From: Siderastrea siderea | Taxonomy: Eukaryota > Cnidaria > Anthozoa > Scleractinia > Rhizangiidae | Reading direction: 5' to 3' | Assembly (NCBI GenBank): GCA_964030785.1 | Contig: OZ034968.1 | Span: forward strand, 72,225,927 to 72,289,926 | DNA: 64,000 nucleotides | In this document: piece by piece, positions 1-11,300 of the stretch | Layout of the letters: every line of letters begins with the position of its first letter | How positions within the stretch are numbered: the stretch's first letter is position 1 | Program-made: the position numbers and the translations under genes | Notes under the pieces: model-generated | Databases searched by the model: none | What the model was told of the DNA's origin: nothing | Seen by the model: only the letters and a program-made list of their open reading frames with translations

Positions 1-288
1 AATCCGACGAGATTGACAAGCCTTGACAGTTAAATGACAGGACATGGAAACATTCATTGCAAAACCAAATATGTGCACAGGTTGAAGCCCGAAAAAAAAC
101 AATAAATAAATAAAGCTGTGCTCTGGAATGACCTTTCGAGCTCGGATTCACAGAACACATCCCCAAATTTAGTTTTAGTGTAAAAAAATAGTGCAGTATT
201 AAAAAATTTCAGAAGTGGCCTTGATACTTCAAAGAATAGCTTTTACAACAAATAACATTGTATTTTTAGTTAAATCATATACTCGAGA

Positions 289-600
289 TTAACAGCTGGA
301 AAAAACGGACATATGTTGCTGTGTGCTGCTCACTAGTTGTTCTTTAAAAATAAAAAATAAAAAAACTGGTCTGTTTGTTGTTAACAAGTGCGTCCATTTT
401 GTCATAATAGTCTGTCTTAATTTGTCCATGACAACAGTCAATCGCTCTTTGTGAGCGGAGAGTATGACAATGTTTTCGTCGGTTTTCAGTCGTTTCAGTG
501 CTTGTCGTTCAGCTTTAGTCAAGTTACTGTCAGGTAGAGAGGCTGATTGTATAGCAGAAGCTACCCTACTTCTGATGTTATTCTTGGTCGATTCTGATAG
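289..600 (-). pseudogene. Penelope-like element N-terminal fragment
   Basis: The minus-strand frame reads SNLTKAERQALKRLK, then DENIVILSA, then LTVVMDK. This resembles the conserved block upstream of the RT in Penelope-like elements (typically ...L..LK.D..IVILPADKG..TVVMD). The usual ADKG is AHKE here, and the frame runs into unrelated residues and a stop, so it is a decayed fragment. The family call is from pattern recognition; a profile search would confirm it. Confidence 0.5.
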
Positions 601-624
601 TTCCTCTAATCACAAATCCAGTAT

Positions 625-822
625 TTAGGGTACAGCGTCAAATGTTGTTCTGCCTTTGACATAAGCATACTGGTCACCATCTATAATCTTTGGTGACTTT
701 TTTTCTGAGCGCAAGACAAGGGCTTTCGAGGCAATCTTCAGTACAGAGAAGCCGACTCCAAACGCGGCCGTTATCCCATCATTTAACGGCCTTGTTTCGT
801 TCGAAATAGAGAAGAACTCCAA
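625..822 (-). pseudogene. LINE-type reverse transcriptase fragment
   Basis: The minus frame contains KIASKALVLRSEKKSPKII followed by GDQYAYVKGRTTFDAV. This matches the early RT region of non-LTR elements (K..SK.L..RL...LP.II...Q.G(F/Y)..GR). Only about 65 residues remain; the catalytic YxDD region is absent. It lies in the centre of the inverted repeat. Confidence 0.55.
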
Positions 823-1354
823 ACGCAGCCGTTATCCCAATTGTAAATTTGGGATAACGGCCACTGAAAACCGACGAAAACATTGTCATAAGCTCCGCTT
901 AGAAAGAGCGATTGACTGTTGTCATGGACAAATTAAGACAGACTATTATCATATGACAAAATGGACGCACTTGTTAACGACAAACAGACCGGTTTTTTCA
1001 TTTTTTATTTTTAAAGAACAACTAGTGAGCAGCACACACCATCATATCTCATTTTTTTCCAGCTGTTAATCTCGAGTATATGATTTAACTAAAAATACAA
1101 TGTTATTTGTTGTAAAAGCTATTCTTTGAAGTAACAAGGCCACTTCTGAAATTTTTGAATACTGCACTATTTTTTTACTCTAAAACTAAATTTGGAGATG
1201 TGTTCTGTGAATCCGAGCTCGAAAGGTCATTCCAGAGCACAGCTTTACTTATTTATTGTTTTTTTTTCGGGCTTCAACCTGTGCACATATTTGGTTTTGC
1301 AATGTTTCCATGTCCTGTCATTTAACTGTCAAGGCTTGTCAATCTCTTCGGATT

Positions 1355-3129
1355 ATTAGCTGTTCGCTTGAATGAGCTTTGGCCCTAGCCTCCCCTAGAA
1401 AGGCTTCTTCAGTCCCCTTTTGTCCTAGTTGTTTTGAGGAACGTTCAACCAATCAGAATTCACCTACTGCGCATATATTTGAAGGCTAGAAGGAAAGACT
1501 TCTTGTCACTCTCCGAGAAGATCACATTTCATTCAAAATGGCTGCCGTGTTCTTTACGCGTGAATTTTCAAAATGGCAATAGCTCACTCTCGGAACGAAG
1601 GATTACCTTTTAAAATTAAAAAAACGAAAGAAGAAGCTCTAACAAACACTCGACAAGTTACGTTAAGCGATGGAATTTAGAGCTTTTAGAGCGAAGAAAA
1701 CACCTTTCGAGGACGAAGTGCCGTTTGTCACAGCAAAGGAAAATCTTCCATCTCCAAAGACTGTTCGAGCTGCGGACTTTCTGGGAAATGCTCTAGCACT
1801 TCTACGAGTCTACGGTGGAGTAAATTACACGTATTATTGTAAATTTGCACCAAAATAGCTTTTTAAGCTTAATTAATTGAGGGATTCTTCGTATTCCTTA
1901 CAGTTTTCGTAAAAGTTTTGAAAAACATACTCAGTTTGCATCAGTAAGTGCTCTTCAAAACAACTTGCACATGGAGCGAAATCGCTTGCGCGAAGCTTCC
2001 ATCGAAGAAAGAATTGAAGGCGTTTGGTTTTTCAGAAACGAAAGAGACAGCCCAATGGGCATTTTCACCGGCCGTTCTGACCCACCCCACCCCCCAGGTT
2101 AAACAAATGTAAGCGCGATCCCGTATTTATACCAAGCGGCGTGACAAAAAGTGTGACTGTGTAACACAATGTTTTGACTATAGCGTTACTGGATGACGTC
2201 ATGTTTAAACTCTGATAACTCAGCTTATCTTTCTTATCGCTTTTATTTATTCTGCTGAAGATGCAAATTCAACTCAAACGTTGCATGTCGGTATAAATTC
2301 GCCCACAACTGAGAATGCTTTCACAGAGACGACGAAATATTTACTGTTTCTCCTAGACCGTGAATACAAACAGCAAGCATAGCAGTAGATGCTTGATAAA
2401 CACGAACTCGAGGAGATCGTCAGAGTCTGGGGCACGTTAGGGACGGTTCATTATTTGTGGGGATGACCGGGTCGGGTAAAGAGTGACAGGGCCATAAAAA
2501 AATTATGGTCCTGAAACGGCGTACTTCAATTTTTTTTAAGCAAAAGACCGGGTTCTGAAAAAAAAAAACCTGTCCTTTATGAAAACAGTAGGCCACTTAA
2601 AAGTATGAATACTGATTAATGTACCATCCTGCAGCAGTGCTGGAAGTAACAGTCGGTGATCAGACATTGTCCCACCAAATCTCGAAATTTTCCGACCAAT
2701 TTTGTCATATGGTCTGACGTGATATCCGAACACGAAAAACGTCGTAGCTTTTTCCCTTGAAGATCTCGTTCAGCAATTCGATTTGCTTCGAACCATATTC
2801 AAATGACAACTGATACAGCTCGACATGTTTTGTTTAGCTGCAATACACTCCACATATACATAGCCTCAGACAAACTGTTCAGATAGAATTGAAAACGAAT
2901 GTACAAGTGTGCTTTGACAATCGCCCAGTGATGCATTGTGAAGCTAAGCAGTGTTAGAATTGCGTGTATGCCCACAGACTGGGTCTCAACATAAACAAAT
3001 TTTAAAAATTCAACCAGCTCTCGACCTTGGCGGTGGTCAACTAGCCAAATACTCGTGAATTTTCAGTTTTAGCTCGTGGAATTCTCCCAGTTACTGATAA
3101 TTTCGTTGCCTAACAGCTGCACTCTCTCA
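1355..3129. other. Intergenic; possible promoter-like stretch, no convincing gene
   Basis: 1500-1580 holds two AAAATGGC motifs, one of them CAAAATGGCTGCC (YY1-like), the kind of site seen near starts of housekeeping genes. A 62-codon plus-strand ORF follows at 1670-1858. I cannot connect it to a further exon or recognise it, and it may be chance. The rest has scattered short ORFs without splice support. Confidence 0.4.
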
Positions 3130-3205
3130 AAGTTTCTCTAGTTCTGAACGTTAGTTCGTACACTACTAGTGTTGTCGTACGTTAGTCCGTTCGTATGGTA
3201 TATTA

Positions 3206-3805
3206 GTCTCGTCTCATGTTTCTCCATATCGTAGTACGTTCGCACGATGTTACTGTCGTCACATTAACTGTTCTCGGTGCGGTAGGTCGTTTGTACAGTA
3301 TTAGTCTTACCTTCTCAACGTTTCTCCGTACTTCAGTTTGTCTGTATACAACTATTAGTCTTGTCTTTTTCACGTTTCTCCGTACGTTGGTTCGTTTGTA
3401 CAGTATTTGTCTTATCTTCTCAGCGTTTCTCCGTACGTTAGTTCGTTTAATTTGTACAGTATTTGTCTTATCTTCTCGACGTTTCTCCATACGTTAGTTT
3501 GTTTGTACAGTATTTGTCTTATCTTCTCAACGTTTCTCCGTACGTTAGTTCGTTTAATTTGTACAGTATTTGTCTTATCTTCTCGACGTTTCTCCGTACG
3601 TTAGTTCGTTTGTACAGTATTTGTCTTATCTTCTCAGCGTTTCTCCGTACGTTACTTCGTTTGTACAGTATTTGTCTTATCTTCTCAACGTTTCTCCGTA
3701 GGTTAGTTCGTTTGTGCAGTATTTGTCTTATCTTCTCAACGTTTCTCCGTACGTTAGTTCGTTTGTACAGTATTTATCTTATCTTCTCGACGTTTCTTTG
3801 TACGT
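3206..3805. repeat. Minisatellite, 51-bp unit (57-bp variant), about 11 copies
   Basis: The unit contains CGTTTCTCCGTACGTTAG then TTCGTTTGTACAGTATTTG and TCTTATCTTCTC. Several units carry an extra TAATTT, giving 57 bp. The left copies are more diverged and the right ones more uniform. Because 51 and 57 are multiples of three, long open frames run through on both strands, but these are repeat artefacts. Confidence 0.9.
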
Positions 3806-4129
3806 TATAGTGATGTGCTGCTAATCTACCATAAAGCTTCATGTTGCTATTTTGCAGTAGCTCTCTTGCAGCGTTCCAGCAGCTCCCAATGTCGCCTCTG
3901 CAGCACTCATGCAGTCATTTTTTGTCACTGCTGCAGCGCAATGAAAACAGCGTTCGTGCAATCTTTCCGTTGTGCTCACTGCAGGCATTGATAGCCGCTA
4001 AAGCAGCACTACGTGAACGTAATCTGTTTCGTACGGTTATAGTAGCTTTAGTATTGCGATTTTTTCCAGAACATCTCTAAAAACCACTTTAGGAATTTAA
4101 GACAAAGTATTTACAATCAATTAAGTAAT

Positions 4130-4320
4130 GAAGGAACAGCGTACCGTCGTAGCCCCGTACCCCCACAAGGAATGATCGGCTTATGCAGTGACGTAGGAAA
4201 TAATGGCAGCGTAGCGTGGTAGCGCCGTACCCCCACACAGTAAGAGCGACAAGTTATAGCAGCGTAACCGTGGTAGCCCTGTAACCCCGCACGGTAAAGA
4301 GCGTACAAACGACTACATCG
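4130..4320. repeat. Loose tandem repeat, three copies
   Basis: A motif like AGCGTA(C/G)CGT(C/G)GTAGC(C/G)CCGTA with CCCCCACA recurs near 4137, 4209 and 4262 at unequal spacing. The copies are diverged. Confidence 0.5.
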
Positions 4321-4894
4321 ACAAATATCGAACGACATGTCCTATGTTTCTCCACTGGCATCATAGCAAAGTAGGCGAGCATTACATCCTTCTTTTATCT
4401 TATAGTTTTTTCTCATTAGCATCGTACCGTAACGTGCGAGCAAGAGAGTAGAATCCGGCGATTAATTTTACTTGTATTTATTATTTATTTTCACCTGTTA
4501 AAGTTACGAAAGGCACAAGATTTCACGGCTAGTTTAATTTTTCTTCATTGAGGGTAGTTTTGATTTGTATAATGACCAGTTTCCTCTTCTATACCTCAGC
4601 ACATTTCAAGTTTGTATCGTAATAGTTTCAATGTGCACAGGTTATCCAAACAGTGTACGTTGGCAAGGTGTTAGTGATACCTTCTCCACGTTTTCTCAGA
4701 AGTTTCATTCAATTTATAGCGAACACTTTTATTATAAGTTATGTTACCATGGTAACTGAGCGGGGAAAAGTTACAGAAATCATTGCATGTTTGGGTGATA
4801 AGTATGTATAAGGCAAAAGTAGCAGCGTACCGCGGTACGTTCTGTGCTATACGGTTTGAAGTACATCCGATTTTGCGACACATTTGGGATGATA

Positions 4895-5728
4895 TACTTC
4901 ATAAATAAGCCGGTTGTTGAGTTGGTCGAGTCGTGTCGAGCTGTCGAGATGTTGTGTGGCAGTGAGTGAGCCGGTTAGTTGGGTTGATCTACTTGATAAA
5001 TAAGCCGGTTGTTGCGTTGGTCGAGTCGCGTCGAGCTGTCAAGATGTTGTCTGGTAGTGAGTGAGGTTAGTTGGGTTGATCTACTTGATAAATAAGCCGG
5101 TTGTTGCGTTGGTCGAGTCGCGTCGAGCTGTCGAGATGTTGTCTGGCAGTGAGTGCGGTTAGTTGGGTTGATCTACTTGATAAATAAGCCGGTTGTTGCG
5201 TTGGTCGAGTCGCGTCGAGCTGTCGAGATGTTGTCTGGCAGTGAGTGAGCCGGTTAGTTGGGTTGATCTAATTCATAAATAAGCCGGTTGTTGCGTTGGT
5301 CGAGTCGCGTCGAGCTGTCGAGATGCTGTCTGGCAGTGAGTGAGGTTAGTTGGGTTGATCTACTTGATAAATAAGCCGGTTGTTGCGTTGGTCGAGTCGC
5401 GTCGAGCTGTCGAGATGTTGTCTGGCAGTGAGTAAGCCGGTTAGTTGGGTTGATCTACTTGATAAATAAGCCGGTTGTTGCGTTGGTCGAGTCGCGTCGA
5501 GCTGTCGAGATGTTGTCTGGCAGTGAGTTGGGTAAGTTGGGTTGATCTACTTGATAAATAAGCCGGTTGTTGCGTTGGTCGAGTCGCATCGAGCTGTCGA
5601 GATGTTGTCTGGCAGTGAGTTGGGTAAGTTGGGTTCATCTACTTGATAAATAAGCCGGTTGTTGCGTTGGTCGAGTCGCGTCGAGCTGTCGAGATGTTGT
5701 CTTGCAGTGAGTGAGGTTAGTTGAGTTG
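4895..5728. repeat. Satellite array, 92/95-bp unit, nine copies
   Basis: The block ATAAATAAGCCGGTTGTTG starts at 4901, 4996, 5088, 5180, 5275, 5367, 5462, 5554 and 5646. Units are 92 or 95 bp, differing by presence or absence of a CCG in GTGAG(CCG)GTTAG. The central copies are almost identical, which suggests recent homogenisation. Confidence 0.95.
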
Positions 5729-5799
5729 GTATAGTTTGTCGGGTTGTGTAGAGGTGTTACTAATTATAAAACATAACAAGGGTTATTAGACATGACTTG

Positions 5800-6312
5800 T
5801 CAACAACACAACACCGCAACGCAACGCAACAAACAATACACAGCCACACGCAACGCAACAACCGAACACAACGCAACGACACACAACATCACAAAACAAA
5901 ACGCAACGCAACACAACGACGACAAAAATACCAACAGGGCACAACGCAACACAACGCAACGCAACACAAGGGAACCAACACAAGACAACACAGCGGTAAA
6001 AAGGCAAAACAACGCAAGCAATACCATCCCAAACACAAGGCAAGAACAGCACAAAGCAGGGCGAAGCAACAACAAAAGACAAGAAAGAAAACGCAACACA
6101 ACAGGGAAAACACAACGCAACGAAAGAGAACTAAAAACGACATCAAAACAAAACAAATAAAATGCATGACAACAGCACAACGCAACGCAACACAACGCAA
6201 CCGGTCCACACAACACACAGCAGATTGCAACACAACGCAACGCAGCGCAACACAACCGGACGACACAACACACAGCTAATCGCAACACAACACAACGCAA
6301 CACAACCGGCAC
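5800..6312. repeat. (ACAACGCA)-type low-complexity repeat
   Basis: A degenerate run of CAACG, CAACA and GCAACACAACGCAACG words. The plus strand is nearly free of T, which opens long frames on both strands with N/T/Q-rich or C/V/L-rich translations. None of these looks like a protein. Confidence 0.9.
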
Positions 6313-6319
6313 AACGTGA

Positions 6320-7139
6320 CAAAACTCCAGACAGATAGGAAATAGACGGTCGAGCTGGTCGATCGACCAAAAACTCCACGGAAAAATTTGGTCAAAAAAC
6401 GCTGCAGGTATTGTCTGCACATCCTTACTGCGCACGCAATTCACTTCGTGATGTCATGCCACATCATGCATTGAGCGCGCGCGCTGTGGAAGAAATGTGG
6501 AGATATATAGCGCTAGTGGGCACTTTAATATATCTATGCACGGGTTTAACTCTCTTAAATGTTTGGTGACCCCATATTTTCTTTTGATAGATCACTTTCT
6601 TTGTTGATTATCTACGTTTTGTGAAAAATTAAAGAAAATCTGTATTGTAGAAGTTTAATTTTTTTCAACTTTTCTGCCCTTGCATCATCGAATTCTACTA
6701 TTATTGAAGCTGCACGGTGTTCATTAAAGTCGATCTTAGAGGTTGAATTTAACTAAAAGGATGACACCGGTTCAAATTATTATTTACTTAACAGACCCAC
6801 TTAAGTAAAATTTGACTGAGAAAGTGGGTCTACAGCCAATCATTTTTAATATTTTTCAACTAACAAGCACTGAGGCCATGTCGAGTTACGAGGGCCGATT
6901 TGTCAAAATTGGGGTAGTTTTTGACGCGCTTTATTTCGAAAACGAAGTCGGTGACCCCCCAATTTTTTTCCATTTCTGACATAGGTAACTCATTATCTGA
7001 CTGTAGCCAAAGTATGAAAAAAATCTGTATTGTAGAAGTTTTCCGCGCGAACGTCCTTAAATCAGTCTGTCAAGATTTTTGGTCATGTATGAATTAAAGC
7101 AGGATAAAAACTTAAAAACCACCGAGAAAGTTTCAGTAC
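6320..7139. other. No gene seen; expected region of the missing UROS 3' exons
   Basis: The last UROS exon I can identify ends at 7140 with a proper donor, so at least one more minus-strand exon should follow. I translated this stretch by eye and found no segment resembling the C-terminal part of the enzyme. The sequence is AT-rich with a short repeated phrase (AAATCTGTATTGTAGAAGTTT at about 6637 and 7023). Confidence 0.4.
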
Positions 7140-8292
7140 CTTTTCTTTGATGAAATCTTCCAAAGCCTGCTTTATTGTGGGATCAGCACATGTGTTATAT
7201 ACCTGAACATCATCAAGTGCTATCCCTGTAGAAACAAGTGAATCAAGCTGTGATTACAAAAAAAAAAAAAATTAATTAACTGACCAGTGCTACTTTGATG
7301 CCATGGGTTTCCTGAGTAATCCAGGCACACTGGTGGTGGTGGTGGGGGGGGGGGGGGGGTAGTCTTATAATTTTATGATGGGTGGAAGGGAAACCGATGC
7401 GATAGGCTTGTGGCCATCCTAACCTTTCTGGGGCTAAACAGTTCAGGGTATCAAAATGTGAAATGACAACCACTAGGATTATCCTCTGCTGGCACCTTTT
7501 GAGTTACATGTATAGATATAATGTGAGCGGGAGACCTTTATGGGCATTTAAAACGGTGAGCCGTTTTAAAGCCCATAAAGGTTGGACGCGAATATTTTAC
7601 CTTACTTGTGAAAGGAAACCGTGACTATAGATTGTGTTTGTCATGTTAATGACATGGGCATGGAGTTGTCCCATAGGAGTTTGGAAATATTCAGCATTGA
7701 ATTTAGCAATTCATTTTCATATAGCTTTTGTAGTAGAAACATGGCTGGTTGGTTTCGCTATCCAAAGAGTAAAGAAGAAGAGACCAGTCTAGTGTTGGAA
7801 GCCACTCCGAAAGCAACACAATACAACACTAAATGGGGTAGAAAAGTCTTCGAGGAATGGCAGCAGCGACAGCAAAATACATGTGCAATGTTAGAAGTTG
7901 TTGGAGTGGCCGATCTGAAATGCAAAGATGTTCAAGATCTCACCGTTTCACTAGAGCATGTCGGCAAATACGCTAAACTTTTGGGGGAGCAAGTTCGTTT
8001 GTGAAGTGGCCAAGCAAAATGGAGAGCGTTATCCACCCAATTTGCAGTTTATTATTCTTTGTTATATCAAAGTAATGATTGATATGTCAAACTAGTGATT
8101 GATTAATAAACTTTGTCCAAATTTACAGGACTCGTCTTTATTAAAGTTAAGCATTCTAATTAGGGGAGAAAAATGAATCCTGTCGATAATTCTACTAACT
8201 CATAATAATCAACCCCTGCCTTTCCCTGCTACCTTTTTAAACCCTCCCCATGCTTTCAGACAGTTGACTTATGTTGGGGTTTACAGAGGTAA

Positions 8293-8325
<33 letters not shown>

Positions 8326-11300
8326 ATAATTCTTATGAATTATTAATAACTTTTACAAGTGAGTTACAATGGAGGCCAGAAAAATTTAAAACATGACAGC
8401 CAAAGAAACTTGAACTCTTGCGGATGTGAGACAATATTATTGGCACCTCTTAAGGTGAAAGAAATTTCAGTTATGCCCACAAAACAAGATTCTGGTACCT
8501 AATTTAGGGGCGCCTTTCATTATTTCACACACACAAGCACTGAGGCATCACTTTATGAGAGGAGCCCCTGAACTGCTAACACACCCACTGTGTTAACCAA
8601 TAACCAGAAAATAGCCTTTTTTTACCTGCTTTTGCCATTTCTGTTGGTATGGTCTCCCTTCTCAAGTTACCACATGGAAACAATAGTGGATTACTATCTG
8701 GCTTTAGAGCTGCTCATAAAAAGGGAAAAACAGTCACTATTCATGTATATGAAAAGCAAGAAAAGGATTATTTTACAATATTGATAAGAAATCAAAGCAC
8801 AAAGTAATGCACTAGTCAGTTGAAACCCCCACCCCTCAGATCCGGGACAGATTAGACTGTGAGTAGTCTCTAATTTTGGCGATGGCGATTGTGGGGCGGG
8901 CGGAATACACACGCGCGCGAAAGTTCGAGGAGACGCAACGTGAAGGGAGCACCCTTCGCGTCGCGTCTCCTCGAACTTTATCGCGCGCATGTGTATTTCG
9001 CCCGCACCACAATCGCCATAGCCAAAATTAGAGACTACTCGCAGTCTAGGGACAGATAGGGGGATTTGACAAAGGCCCTGATCAAATTATACCAAAACCC
9101 CCAACCCCTGGAACACTTTGAGATCAAATCCCCCTATCCCTGGGGACAAATTGGCAAGGGATTAAAAAAAACATCAATCACCCTGACTTGAACAGGAACA
9201 AAATATTGCGAAGGCAATAGTTTTCTTTTCTTTTAAAATTTAAACAAAACGTACCTTTCACATGCATTCAGTCTAAATGGCAAGCAAAGAAAATAATCCG
9301 GTTTTTAGGTTTTTAACATAACATAAACTGTCTTAATAAATTGATATTAATGGTAGCTAGCTACGGATTATTAAATTTCGTAAGAATATGAATTTCACAA
9401 TGTAACGGAGCATTTCTGAACAGTGTTTGCTTTGAAGATGTTAAACAGCACATTCAATACAAAGCCACTTTTCACTTGGTGCATCCACAAGTCCCACGCA
9501 TTCGAAATGGCGCCACTCTATAGGGCAGTCAGGGCTATCACACGCGATCATATCACCAACCTCCGGGACGCCGAAAAGACACCATACGTCATTCCCTCAA
9601 GTGGCTACCTTACATTGTTATTTATAAAGTCATGCTGGAGTGTAGGAAAAGATTTATGGTGTACATGTTGCTGTCGTAGAAAGTGCGCGGCACGCTAAAA
9701 AAACCTTCTCCTTTTTTTTATATTTGCCTTAAAACTTTTCCCGCGAAAAACTTGAGAGCTGTTCGACACCTAGACCTTCATGGAAATTTACAAATTTTGT
9801 AATAAATCACATTCTGAACACTGTTGTCAGATGCTATGGGAGTATTTGTACGAAAGAAAGAGTCAGTTACAACTTATCTAAAACCGAAAGCCCCAGAAAG
9901 GTCAAACAGGTTTAATCTTTACCGGCTGAATGGCCGAAATTTGCATCACAAAGCAAGACCAAGAATTTAACAGACTCTCCATACAATCCGCTGTCACAAC
10001 CTTCTTTGTGTCTTTATACCTAATCTTGCAAATTGCATGAGGCAATTTCGCAAAATCAGCCAATATGGATGGCGCAAACACGACAACATGCCGTGATCGA
10101 TCATCTCTCAACAAACTTTGGTACCAGTCTTTTTCAACCACAGTCAAATCTCCCTCATTCCCCGCAGTGGGGACACACTGAAGATGCAAAACACATCTAA
10201 TCTACCACCCCCAGGGGGCACATTTCTGATCAAAAGTGCTTATATGCTCCTATCATCCCCCTATCTGTCCCGGGTTCGGGGGGTGGGGGTTTCAATTGAC
10301 TAGTGCATTATTGGACTGCACTGCAGTCTAGTGGAATGCAATTCAGGGGGTAATAATTGCACATAGGCAAGTAATTTCAAACTGAACAAGCTTGTAGTGC
10401 ATGAGGACTAATTGGCAGTACAAGCATACTTACCCTGAACTGAACAACACAAAATCCCTCCAATTACAGTAATAATAAATTATTATCAGTAACAAAATTC
10501 GAGACAAGAAAACCTCTCTCTCTCTCTCTCTCTCTCTAGATATATAAATTATAATACGCAGGCACATATTAATCAAACTGTCATGGATACGTATTAGTTT
10601 ATCAACAATAGTCTGATAATTTACATCTGTTAGAAGTGTGATCAATAGGTGGAGGGCCATGGGTTTGATTCCTGTCGGTACTCTGAATCAAATTTTCTTT
10701 ACATTCTTACTACAAAAGAATCAATTATAACCTATTTCTATGTGCATCTGATTGATGGCTGTGCAGCGAACTAGTCAGACCAATGTGTGTCCTTTACAGA
10801 CATGCAATAACCAAAAAAATATATATGTAACTGTCTGACTTATCACAACAGAGCATTTTCTTATCACACAATTATTGTATTAGGGGTAAAATTAAAAATC
10901 TTACACTGAAGAATGATTAGCACCAAAGCATCTGCACTTCCAGCATCATGTCCAGAACTTTCTAGTCCCAACTTCTCTTTGGCTAAAAGAAATTATTTAA
11001 TATTCAGATAGTGTTAAGTGAAATAAAATAAATGTGTTAAAAGGTTAAGTGCTCCCAGCTACCAACACTTACATTGGCAGGGGTGGGCCCACCACTGATT
11101 ACTTGTAACCAGAGCCTCTCTTTGCTGCACAGAGGAAACAAGGGAGTTAAACAGATTTGGGGAGAGGAGAATCATGAGAGAGAATTGAGTACAAGTACAA
11201 ATGAGTGGTGACAGGTCAGCGCATGAGTGCTCTTGCAGCTCAATCAATCCAGGCACTCCATTTGTCAATCTTCTTGTCTTTTTTTCCCCTTCACTCTGAC

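Larger units (their letters stand above)
1..1354. mobile_element. Long inverted repeat built from retroelement fragments
   Basis: Bases 1 to about 492 are nearly the reverse complement of about 862-1354; the outer ends read AATCCGACGAGATTGAC and, on the other strand, AATCCGAAGAGATTGAC. The left arm may begin before the window. Both arms carry the same fragment of a Penelope-like reverse-transcriptase element, in opposite orientation. The 370-bp centre carries a second, LINE-type RT fragment and short duplicated motifs (CCAAACGC(A/G)GCCGTTATCCCA). No intact element is left. A head-to-head retroelement copy or a foldback element would both explain it. Confidence 0.8.

Noticed and set aside
3203..3810. 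Overlapping ORFs of 65-115 codons on both strands
   Set aside because: They follow from the 51/57-bp repeat unit being a multiple of three; translations are repeats of one phrase.
4895..5728. Possible CRISPR-like array
   Set aside because: Units are contiguous 92/95-bp tandem copies with no unique spacers, in an animal genome.
5786..6444. Long ORFs (up to 214 codons) on both strands
   Set aside because: Low-complexity ACAAC/GCAAC repeat with few stop codons; Cys/Val/Leu-rich or Asn/Thr/Gln-rich nonsense.
7276..7473. Pro/His-rich minus ORF
   Set aside because: Created by GGT and poly-G repeats in UROS intron sequence.
9423..9698. 91-codon plus ORF inside the 1.5-kb transposon
   Set aside because: No recognisable domain and no splice context; kept only as a note under the element.
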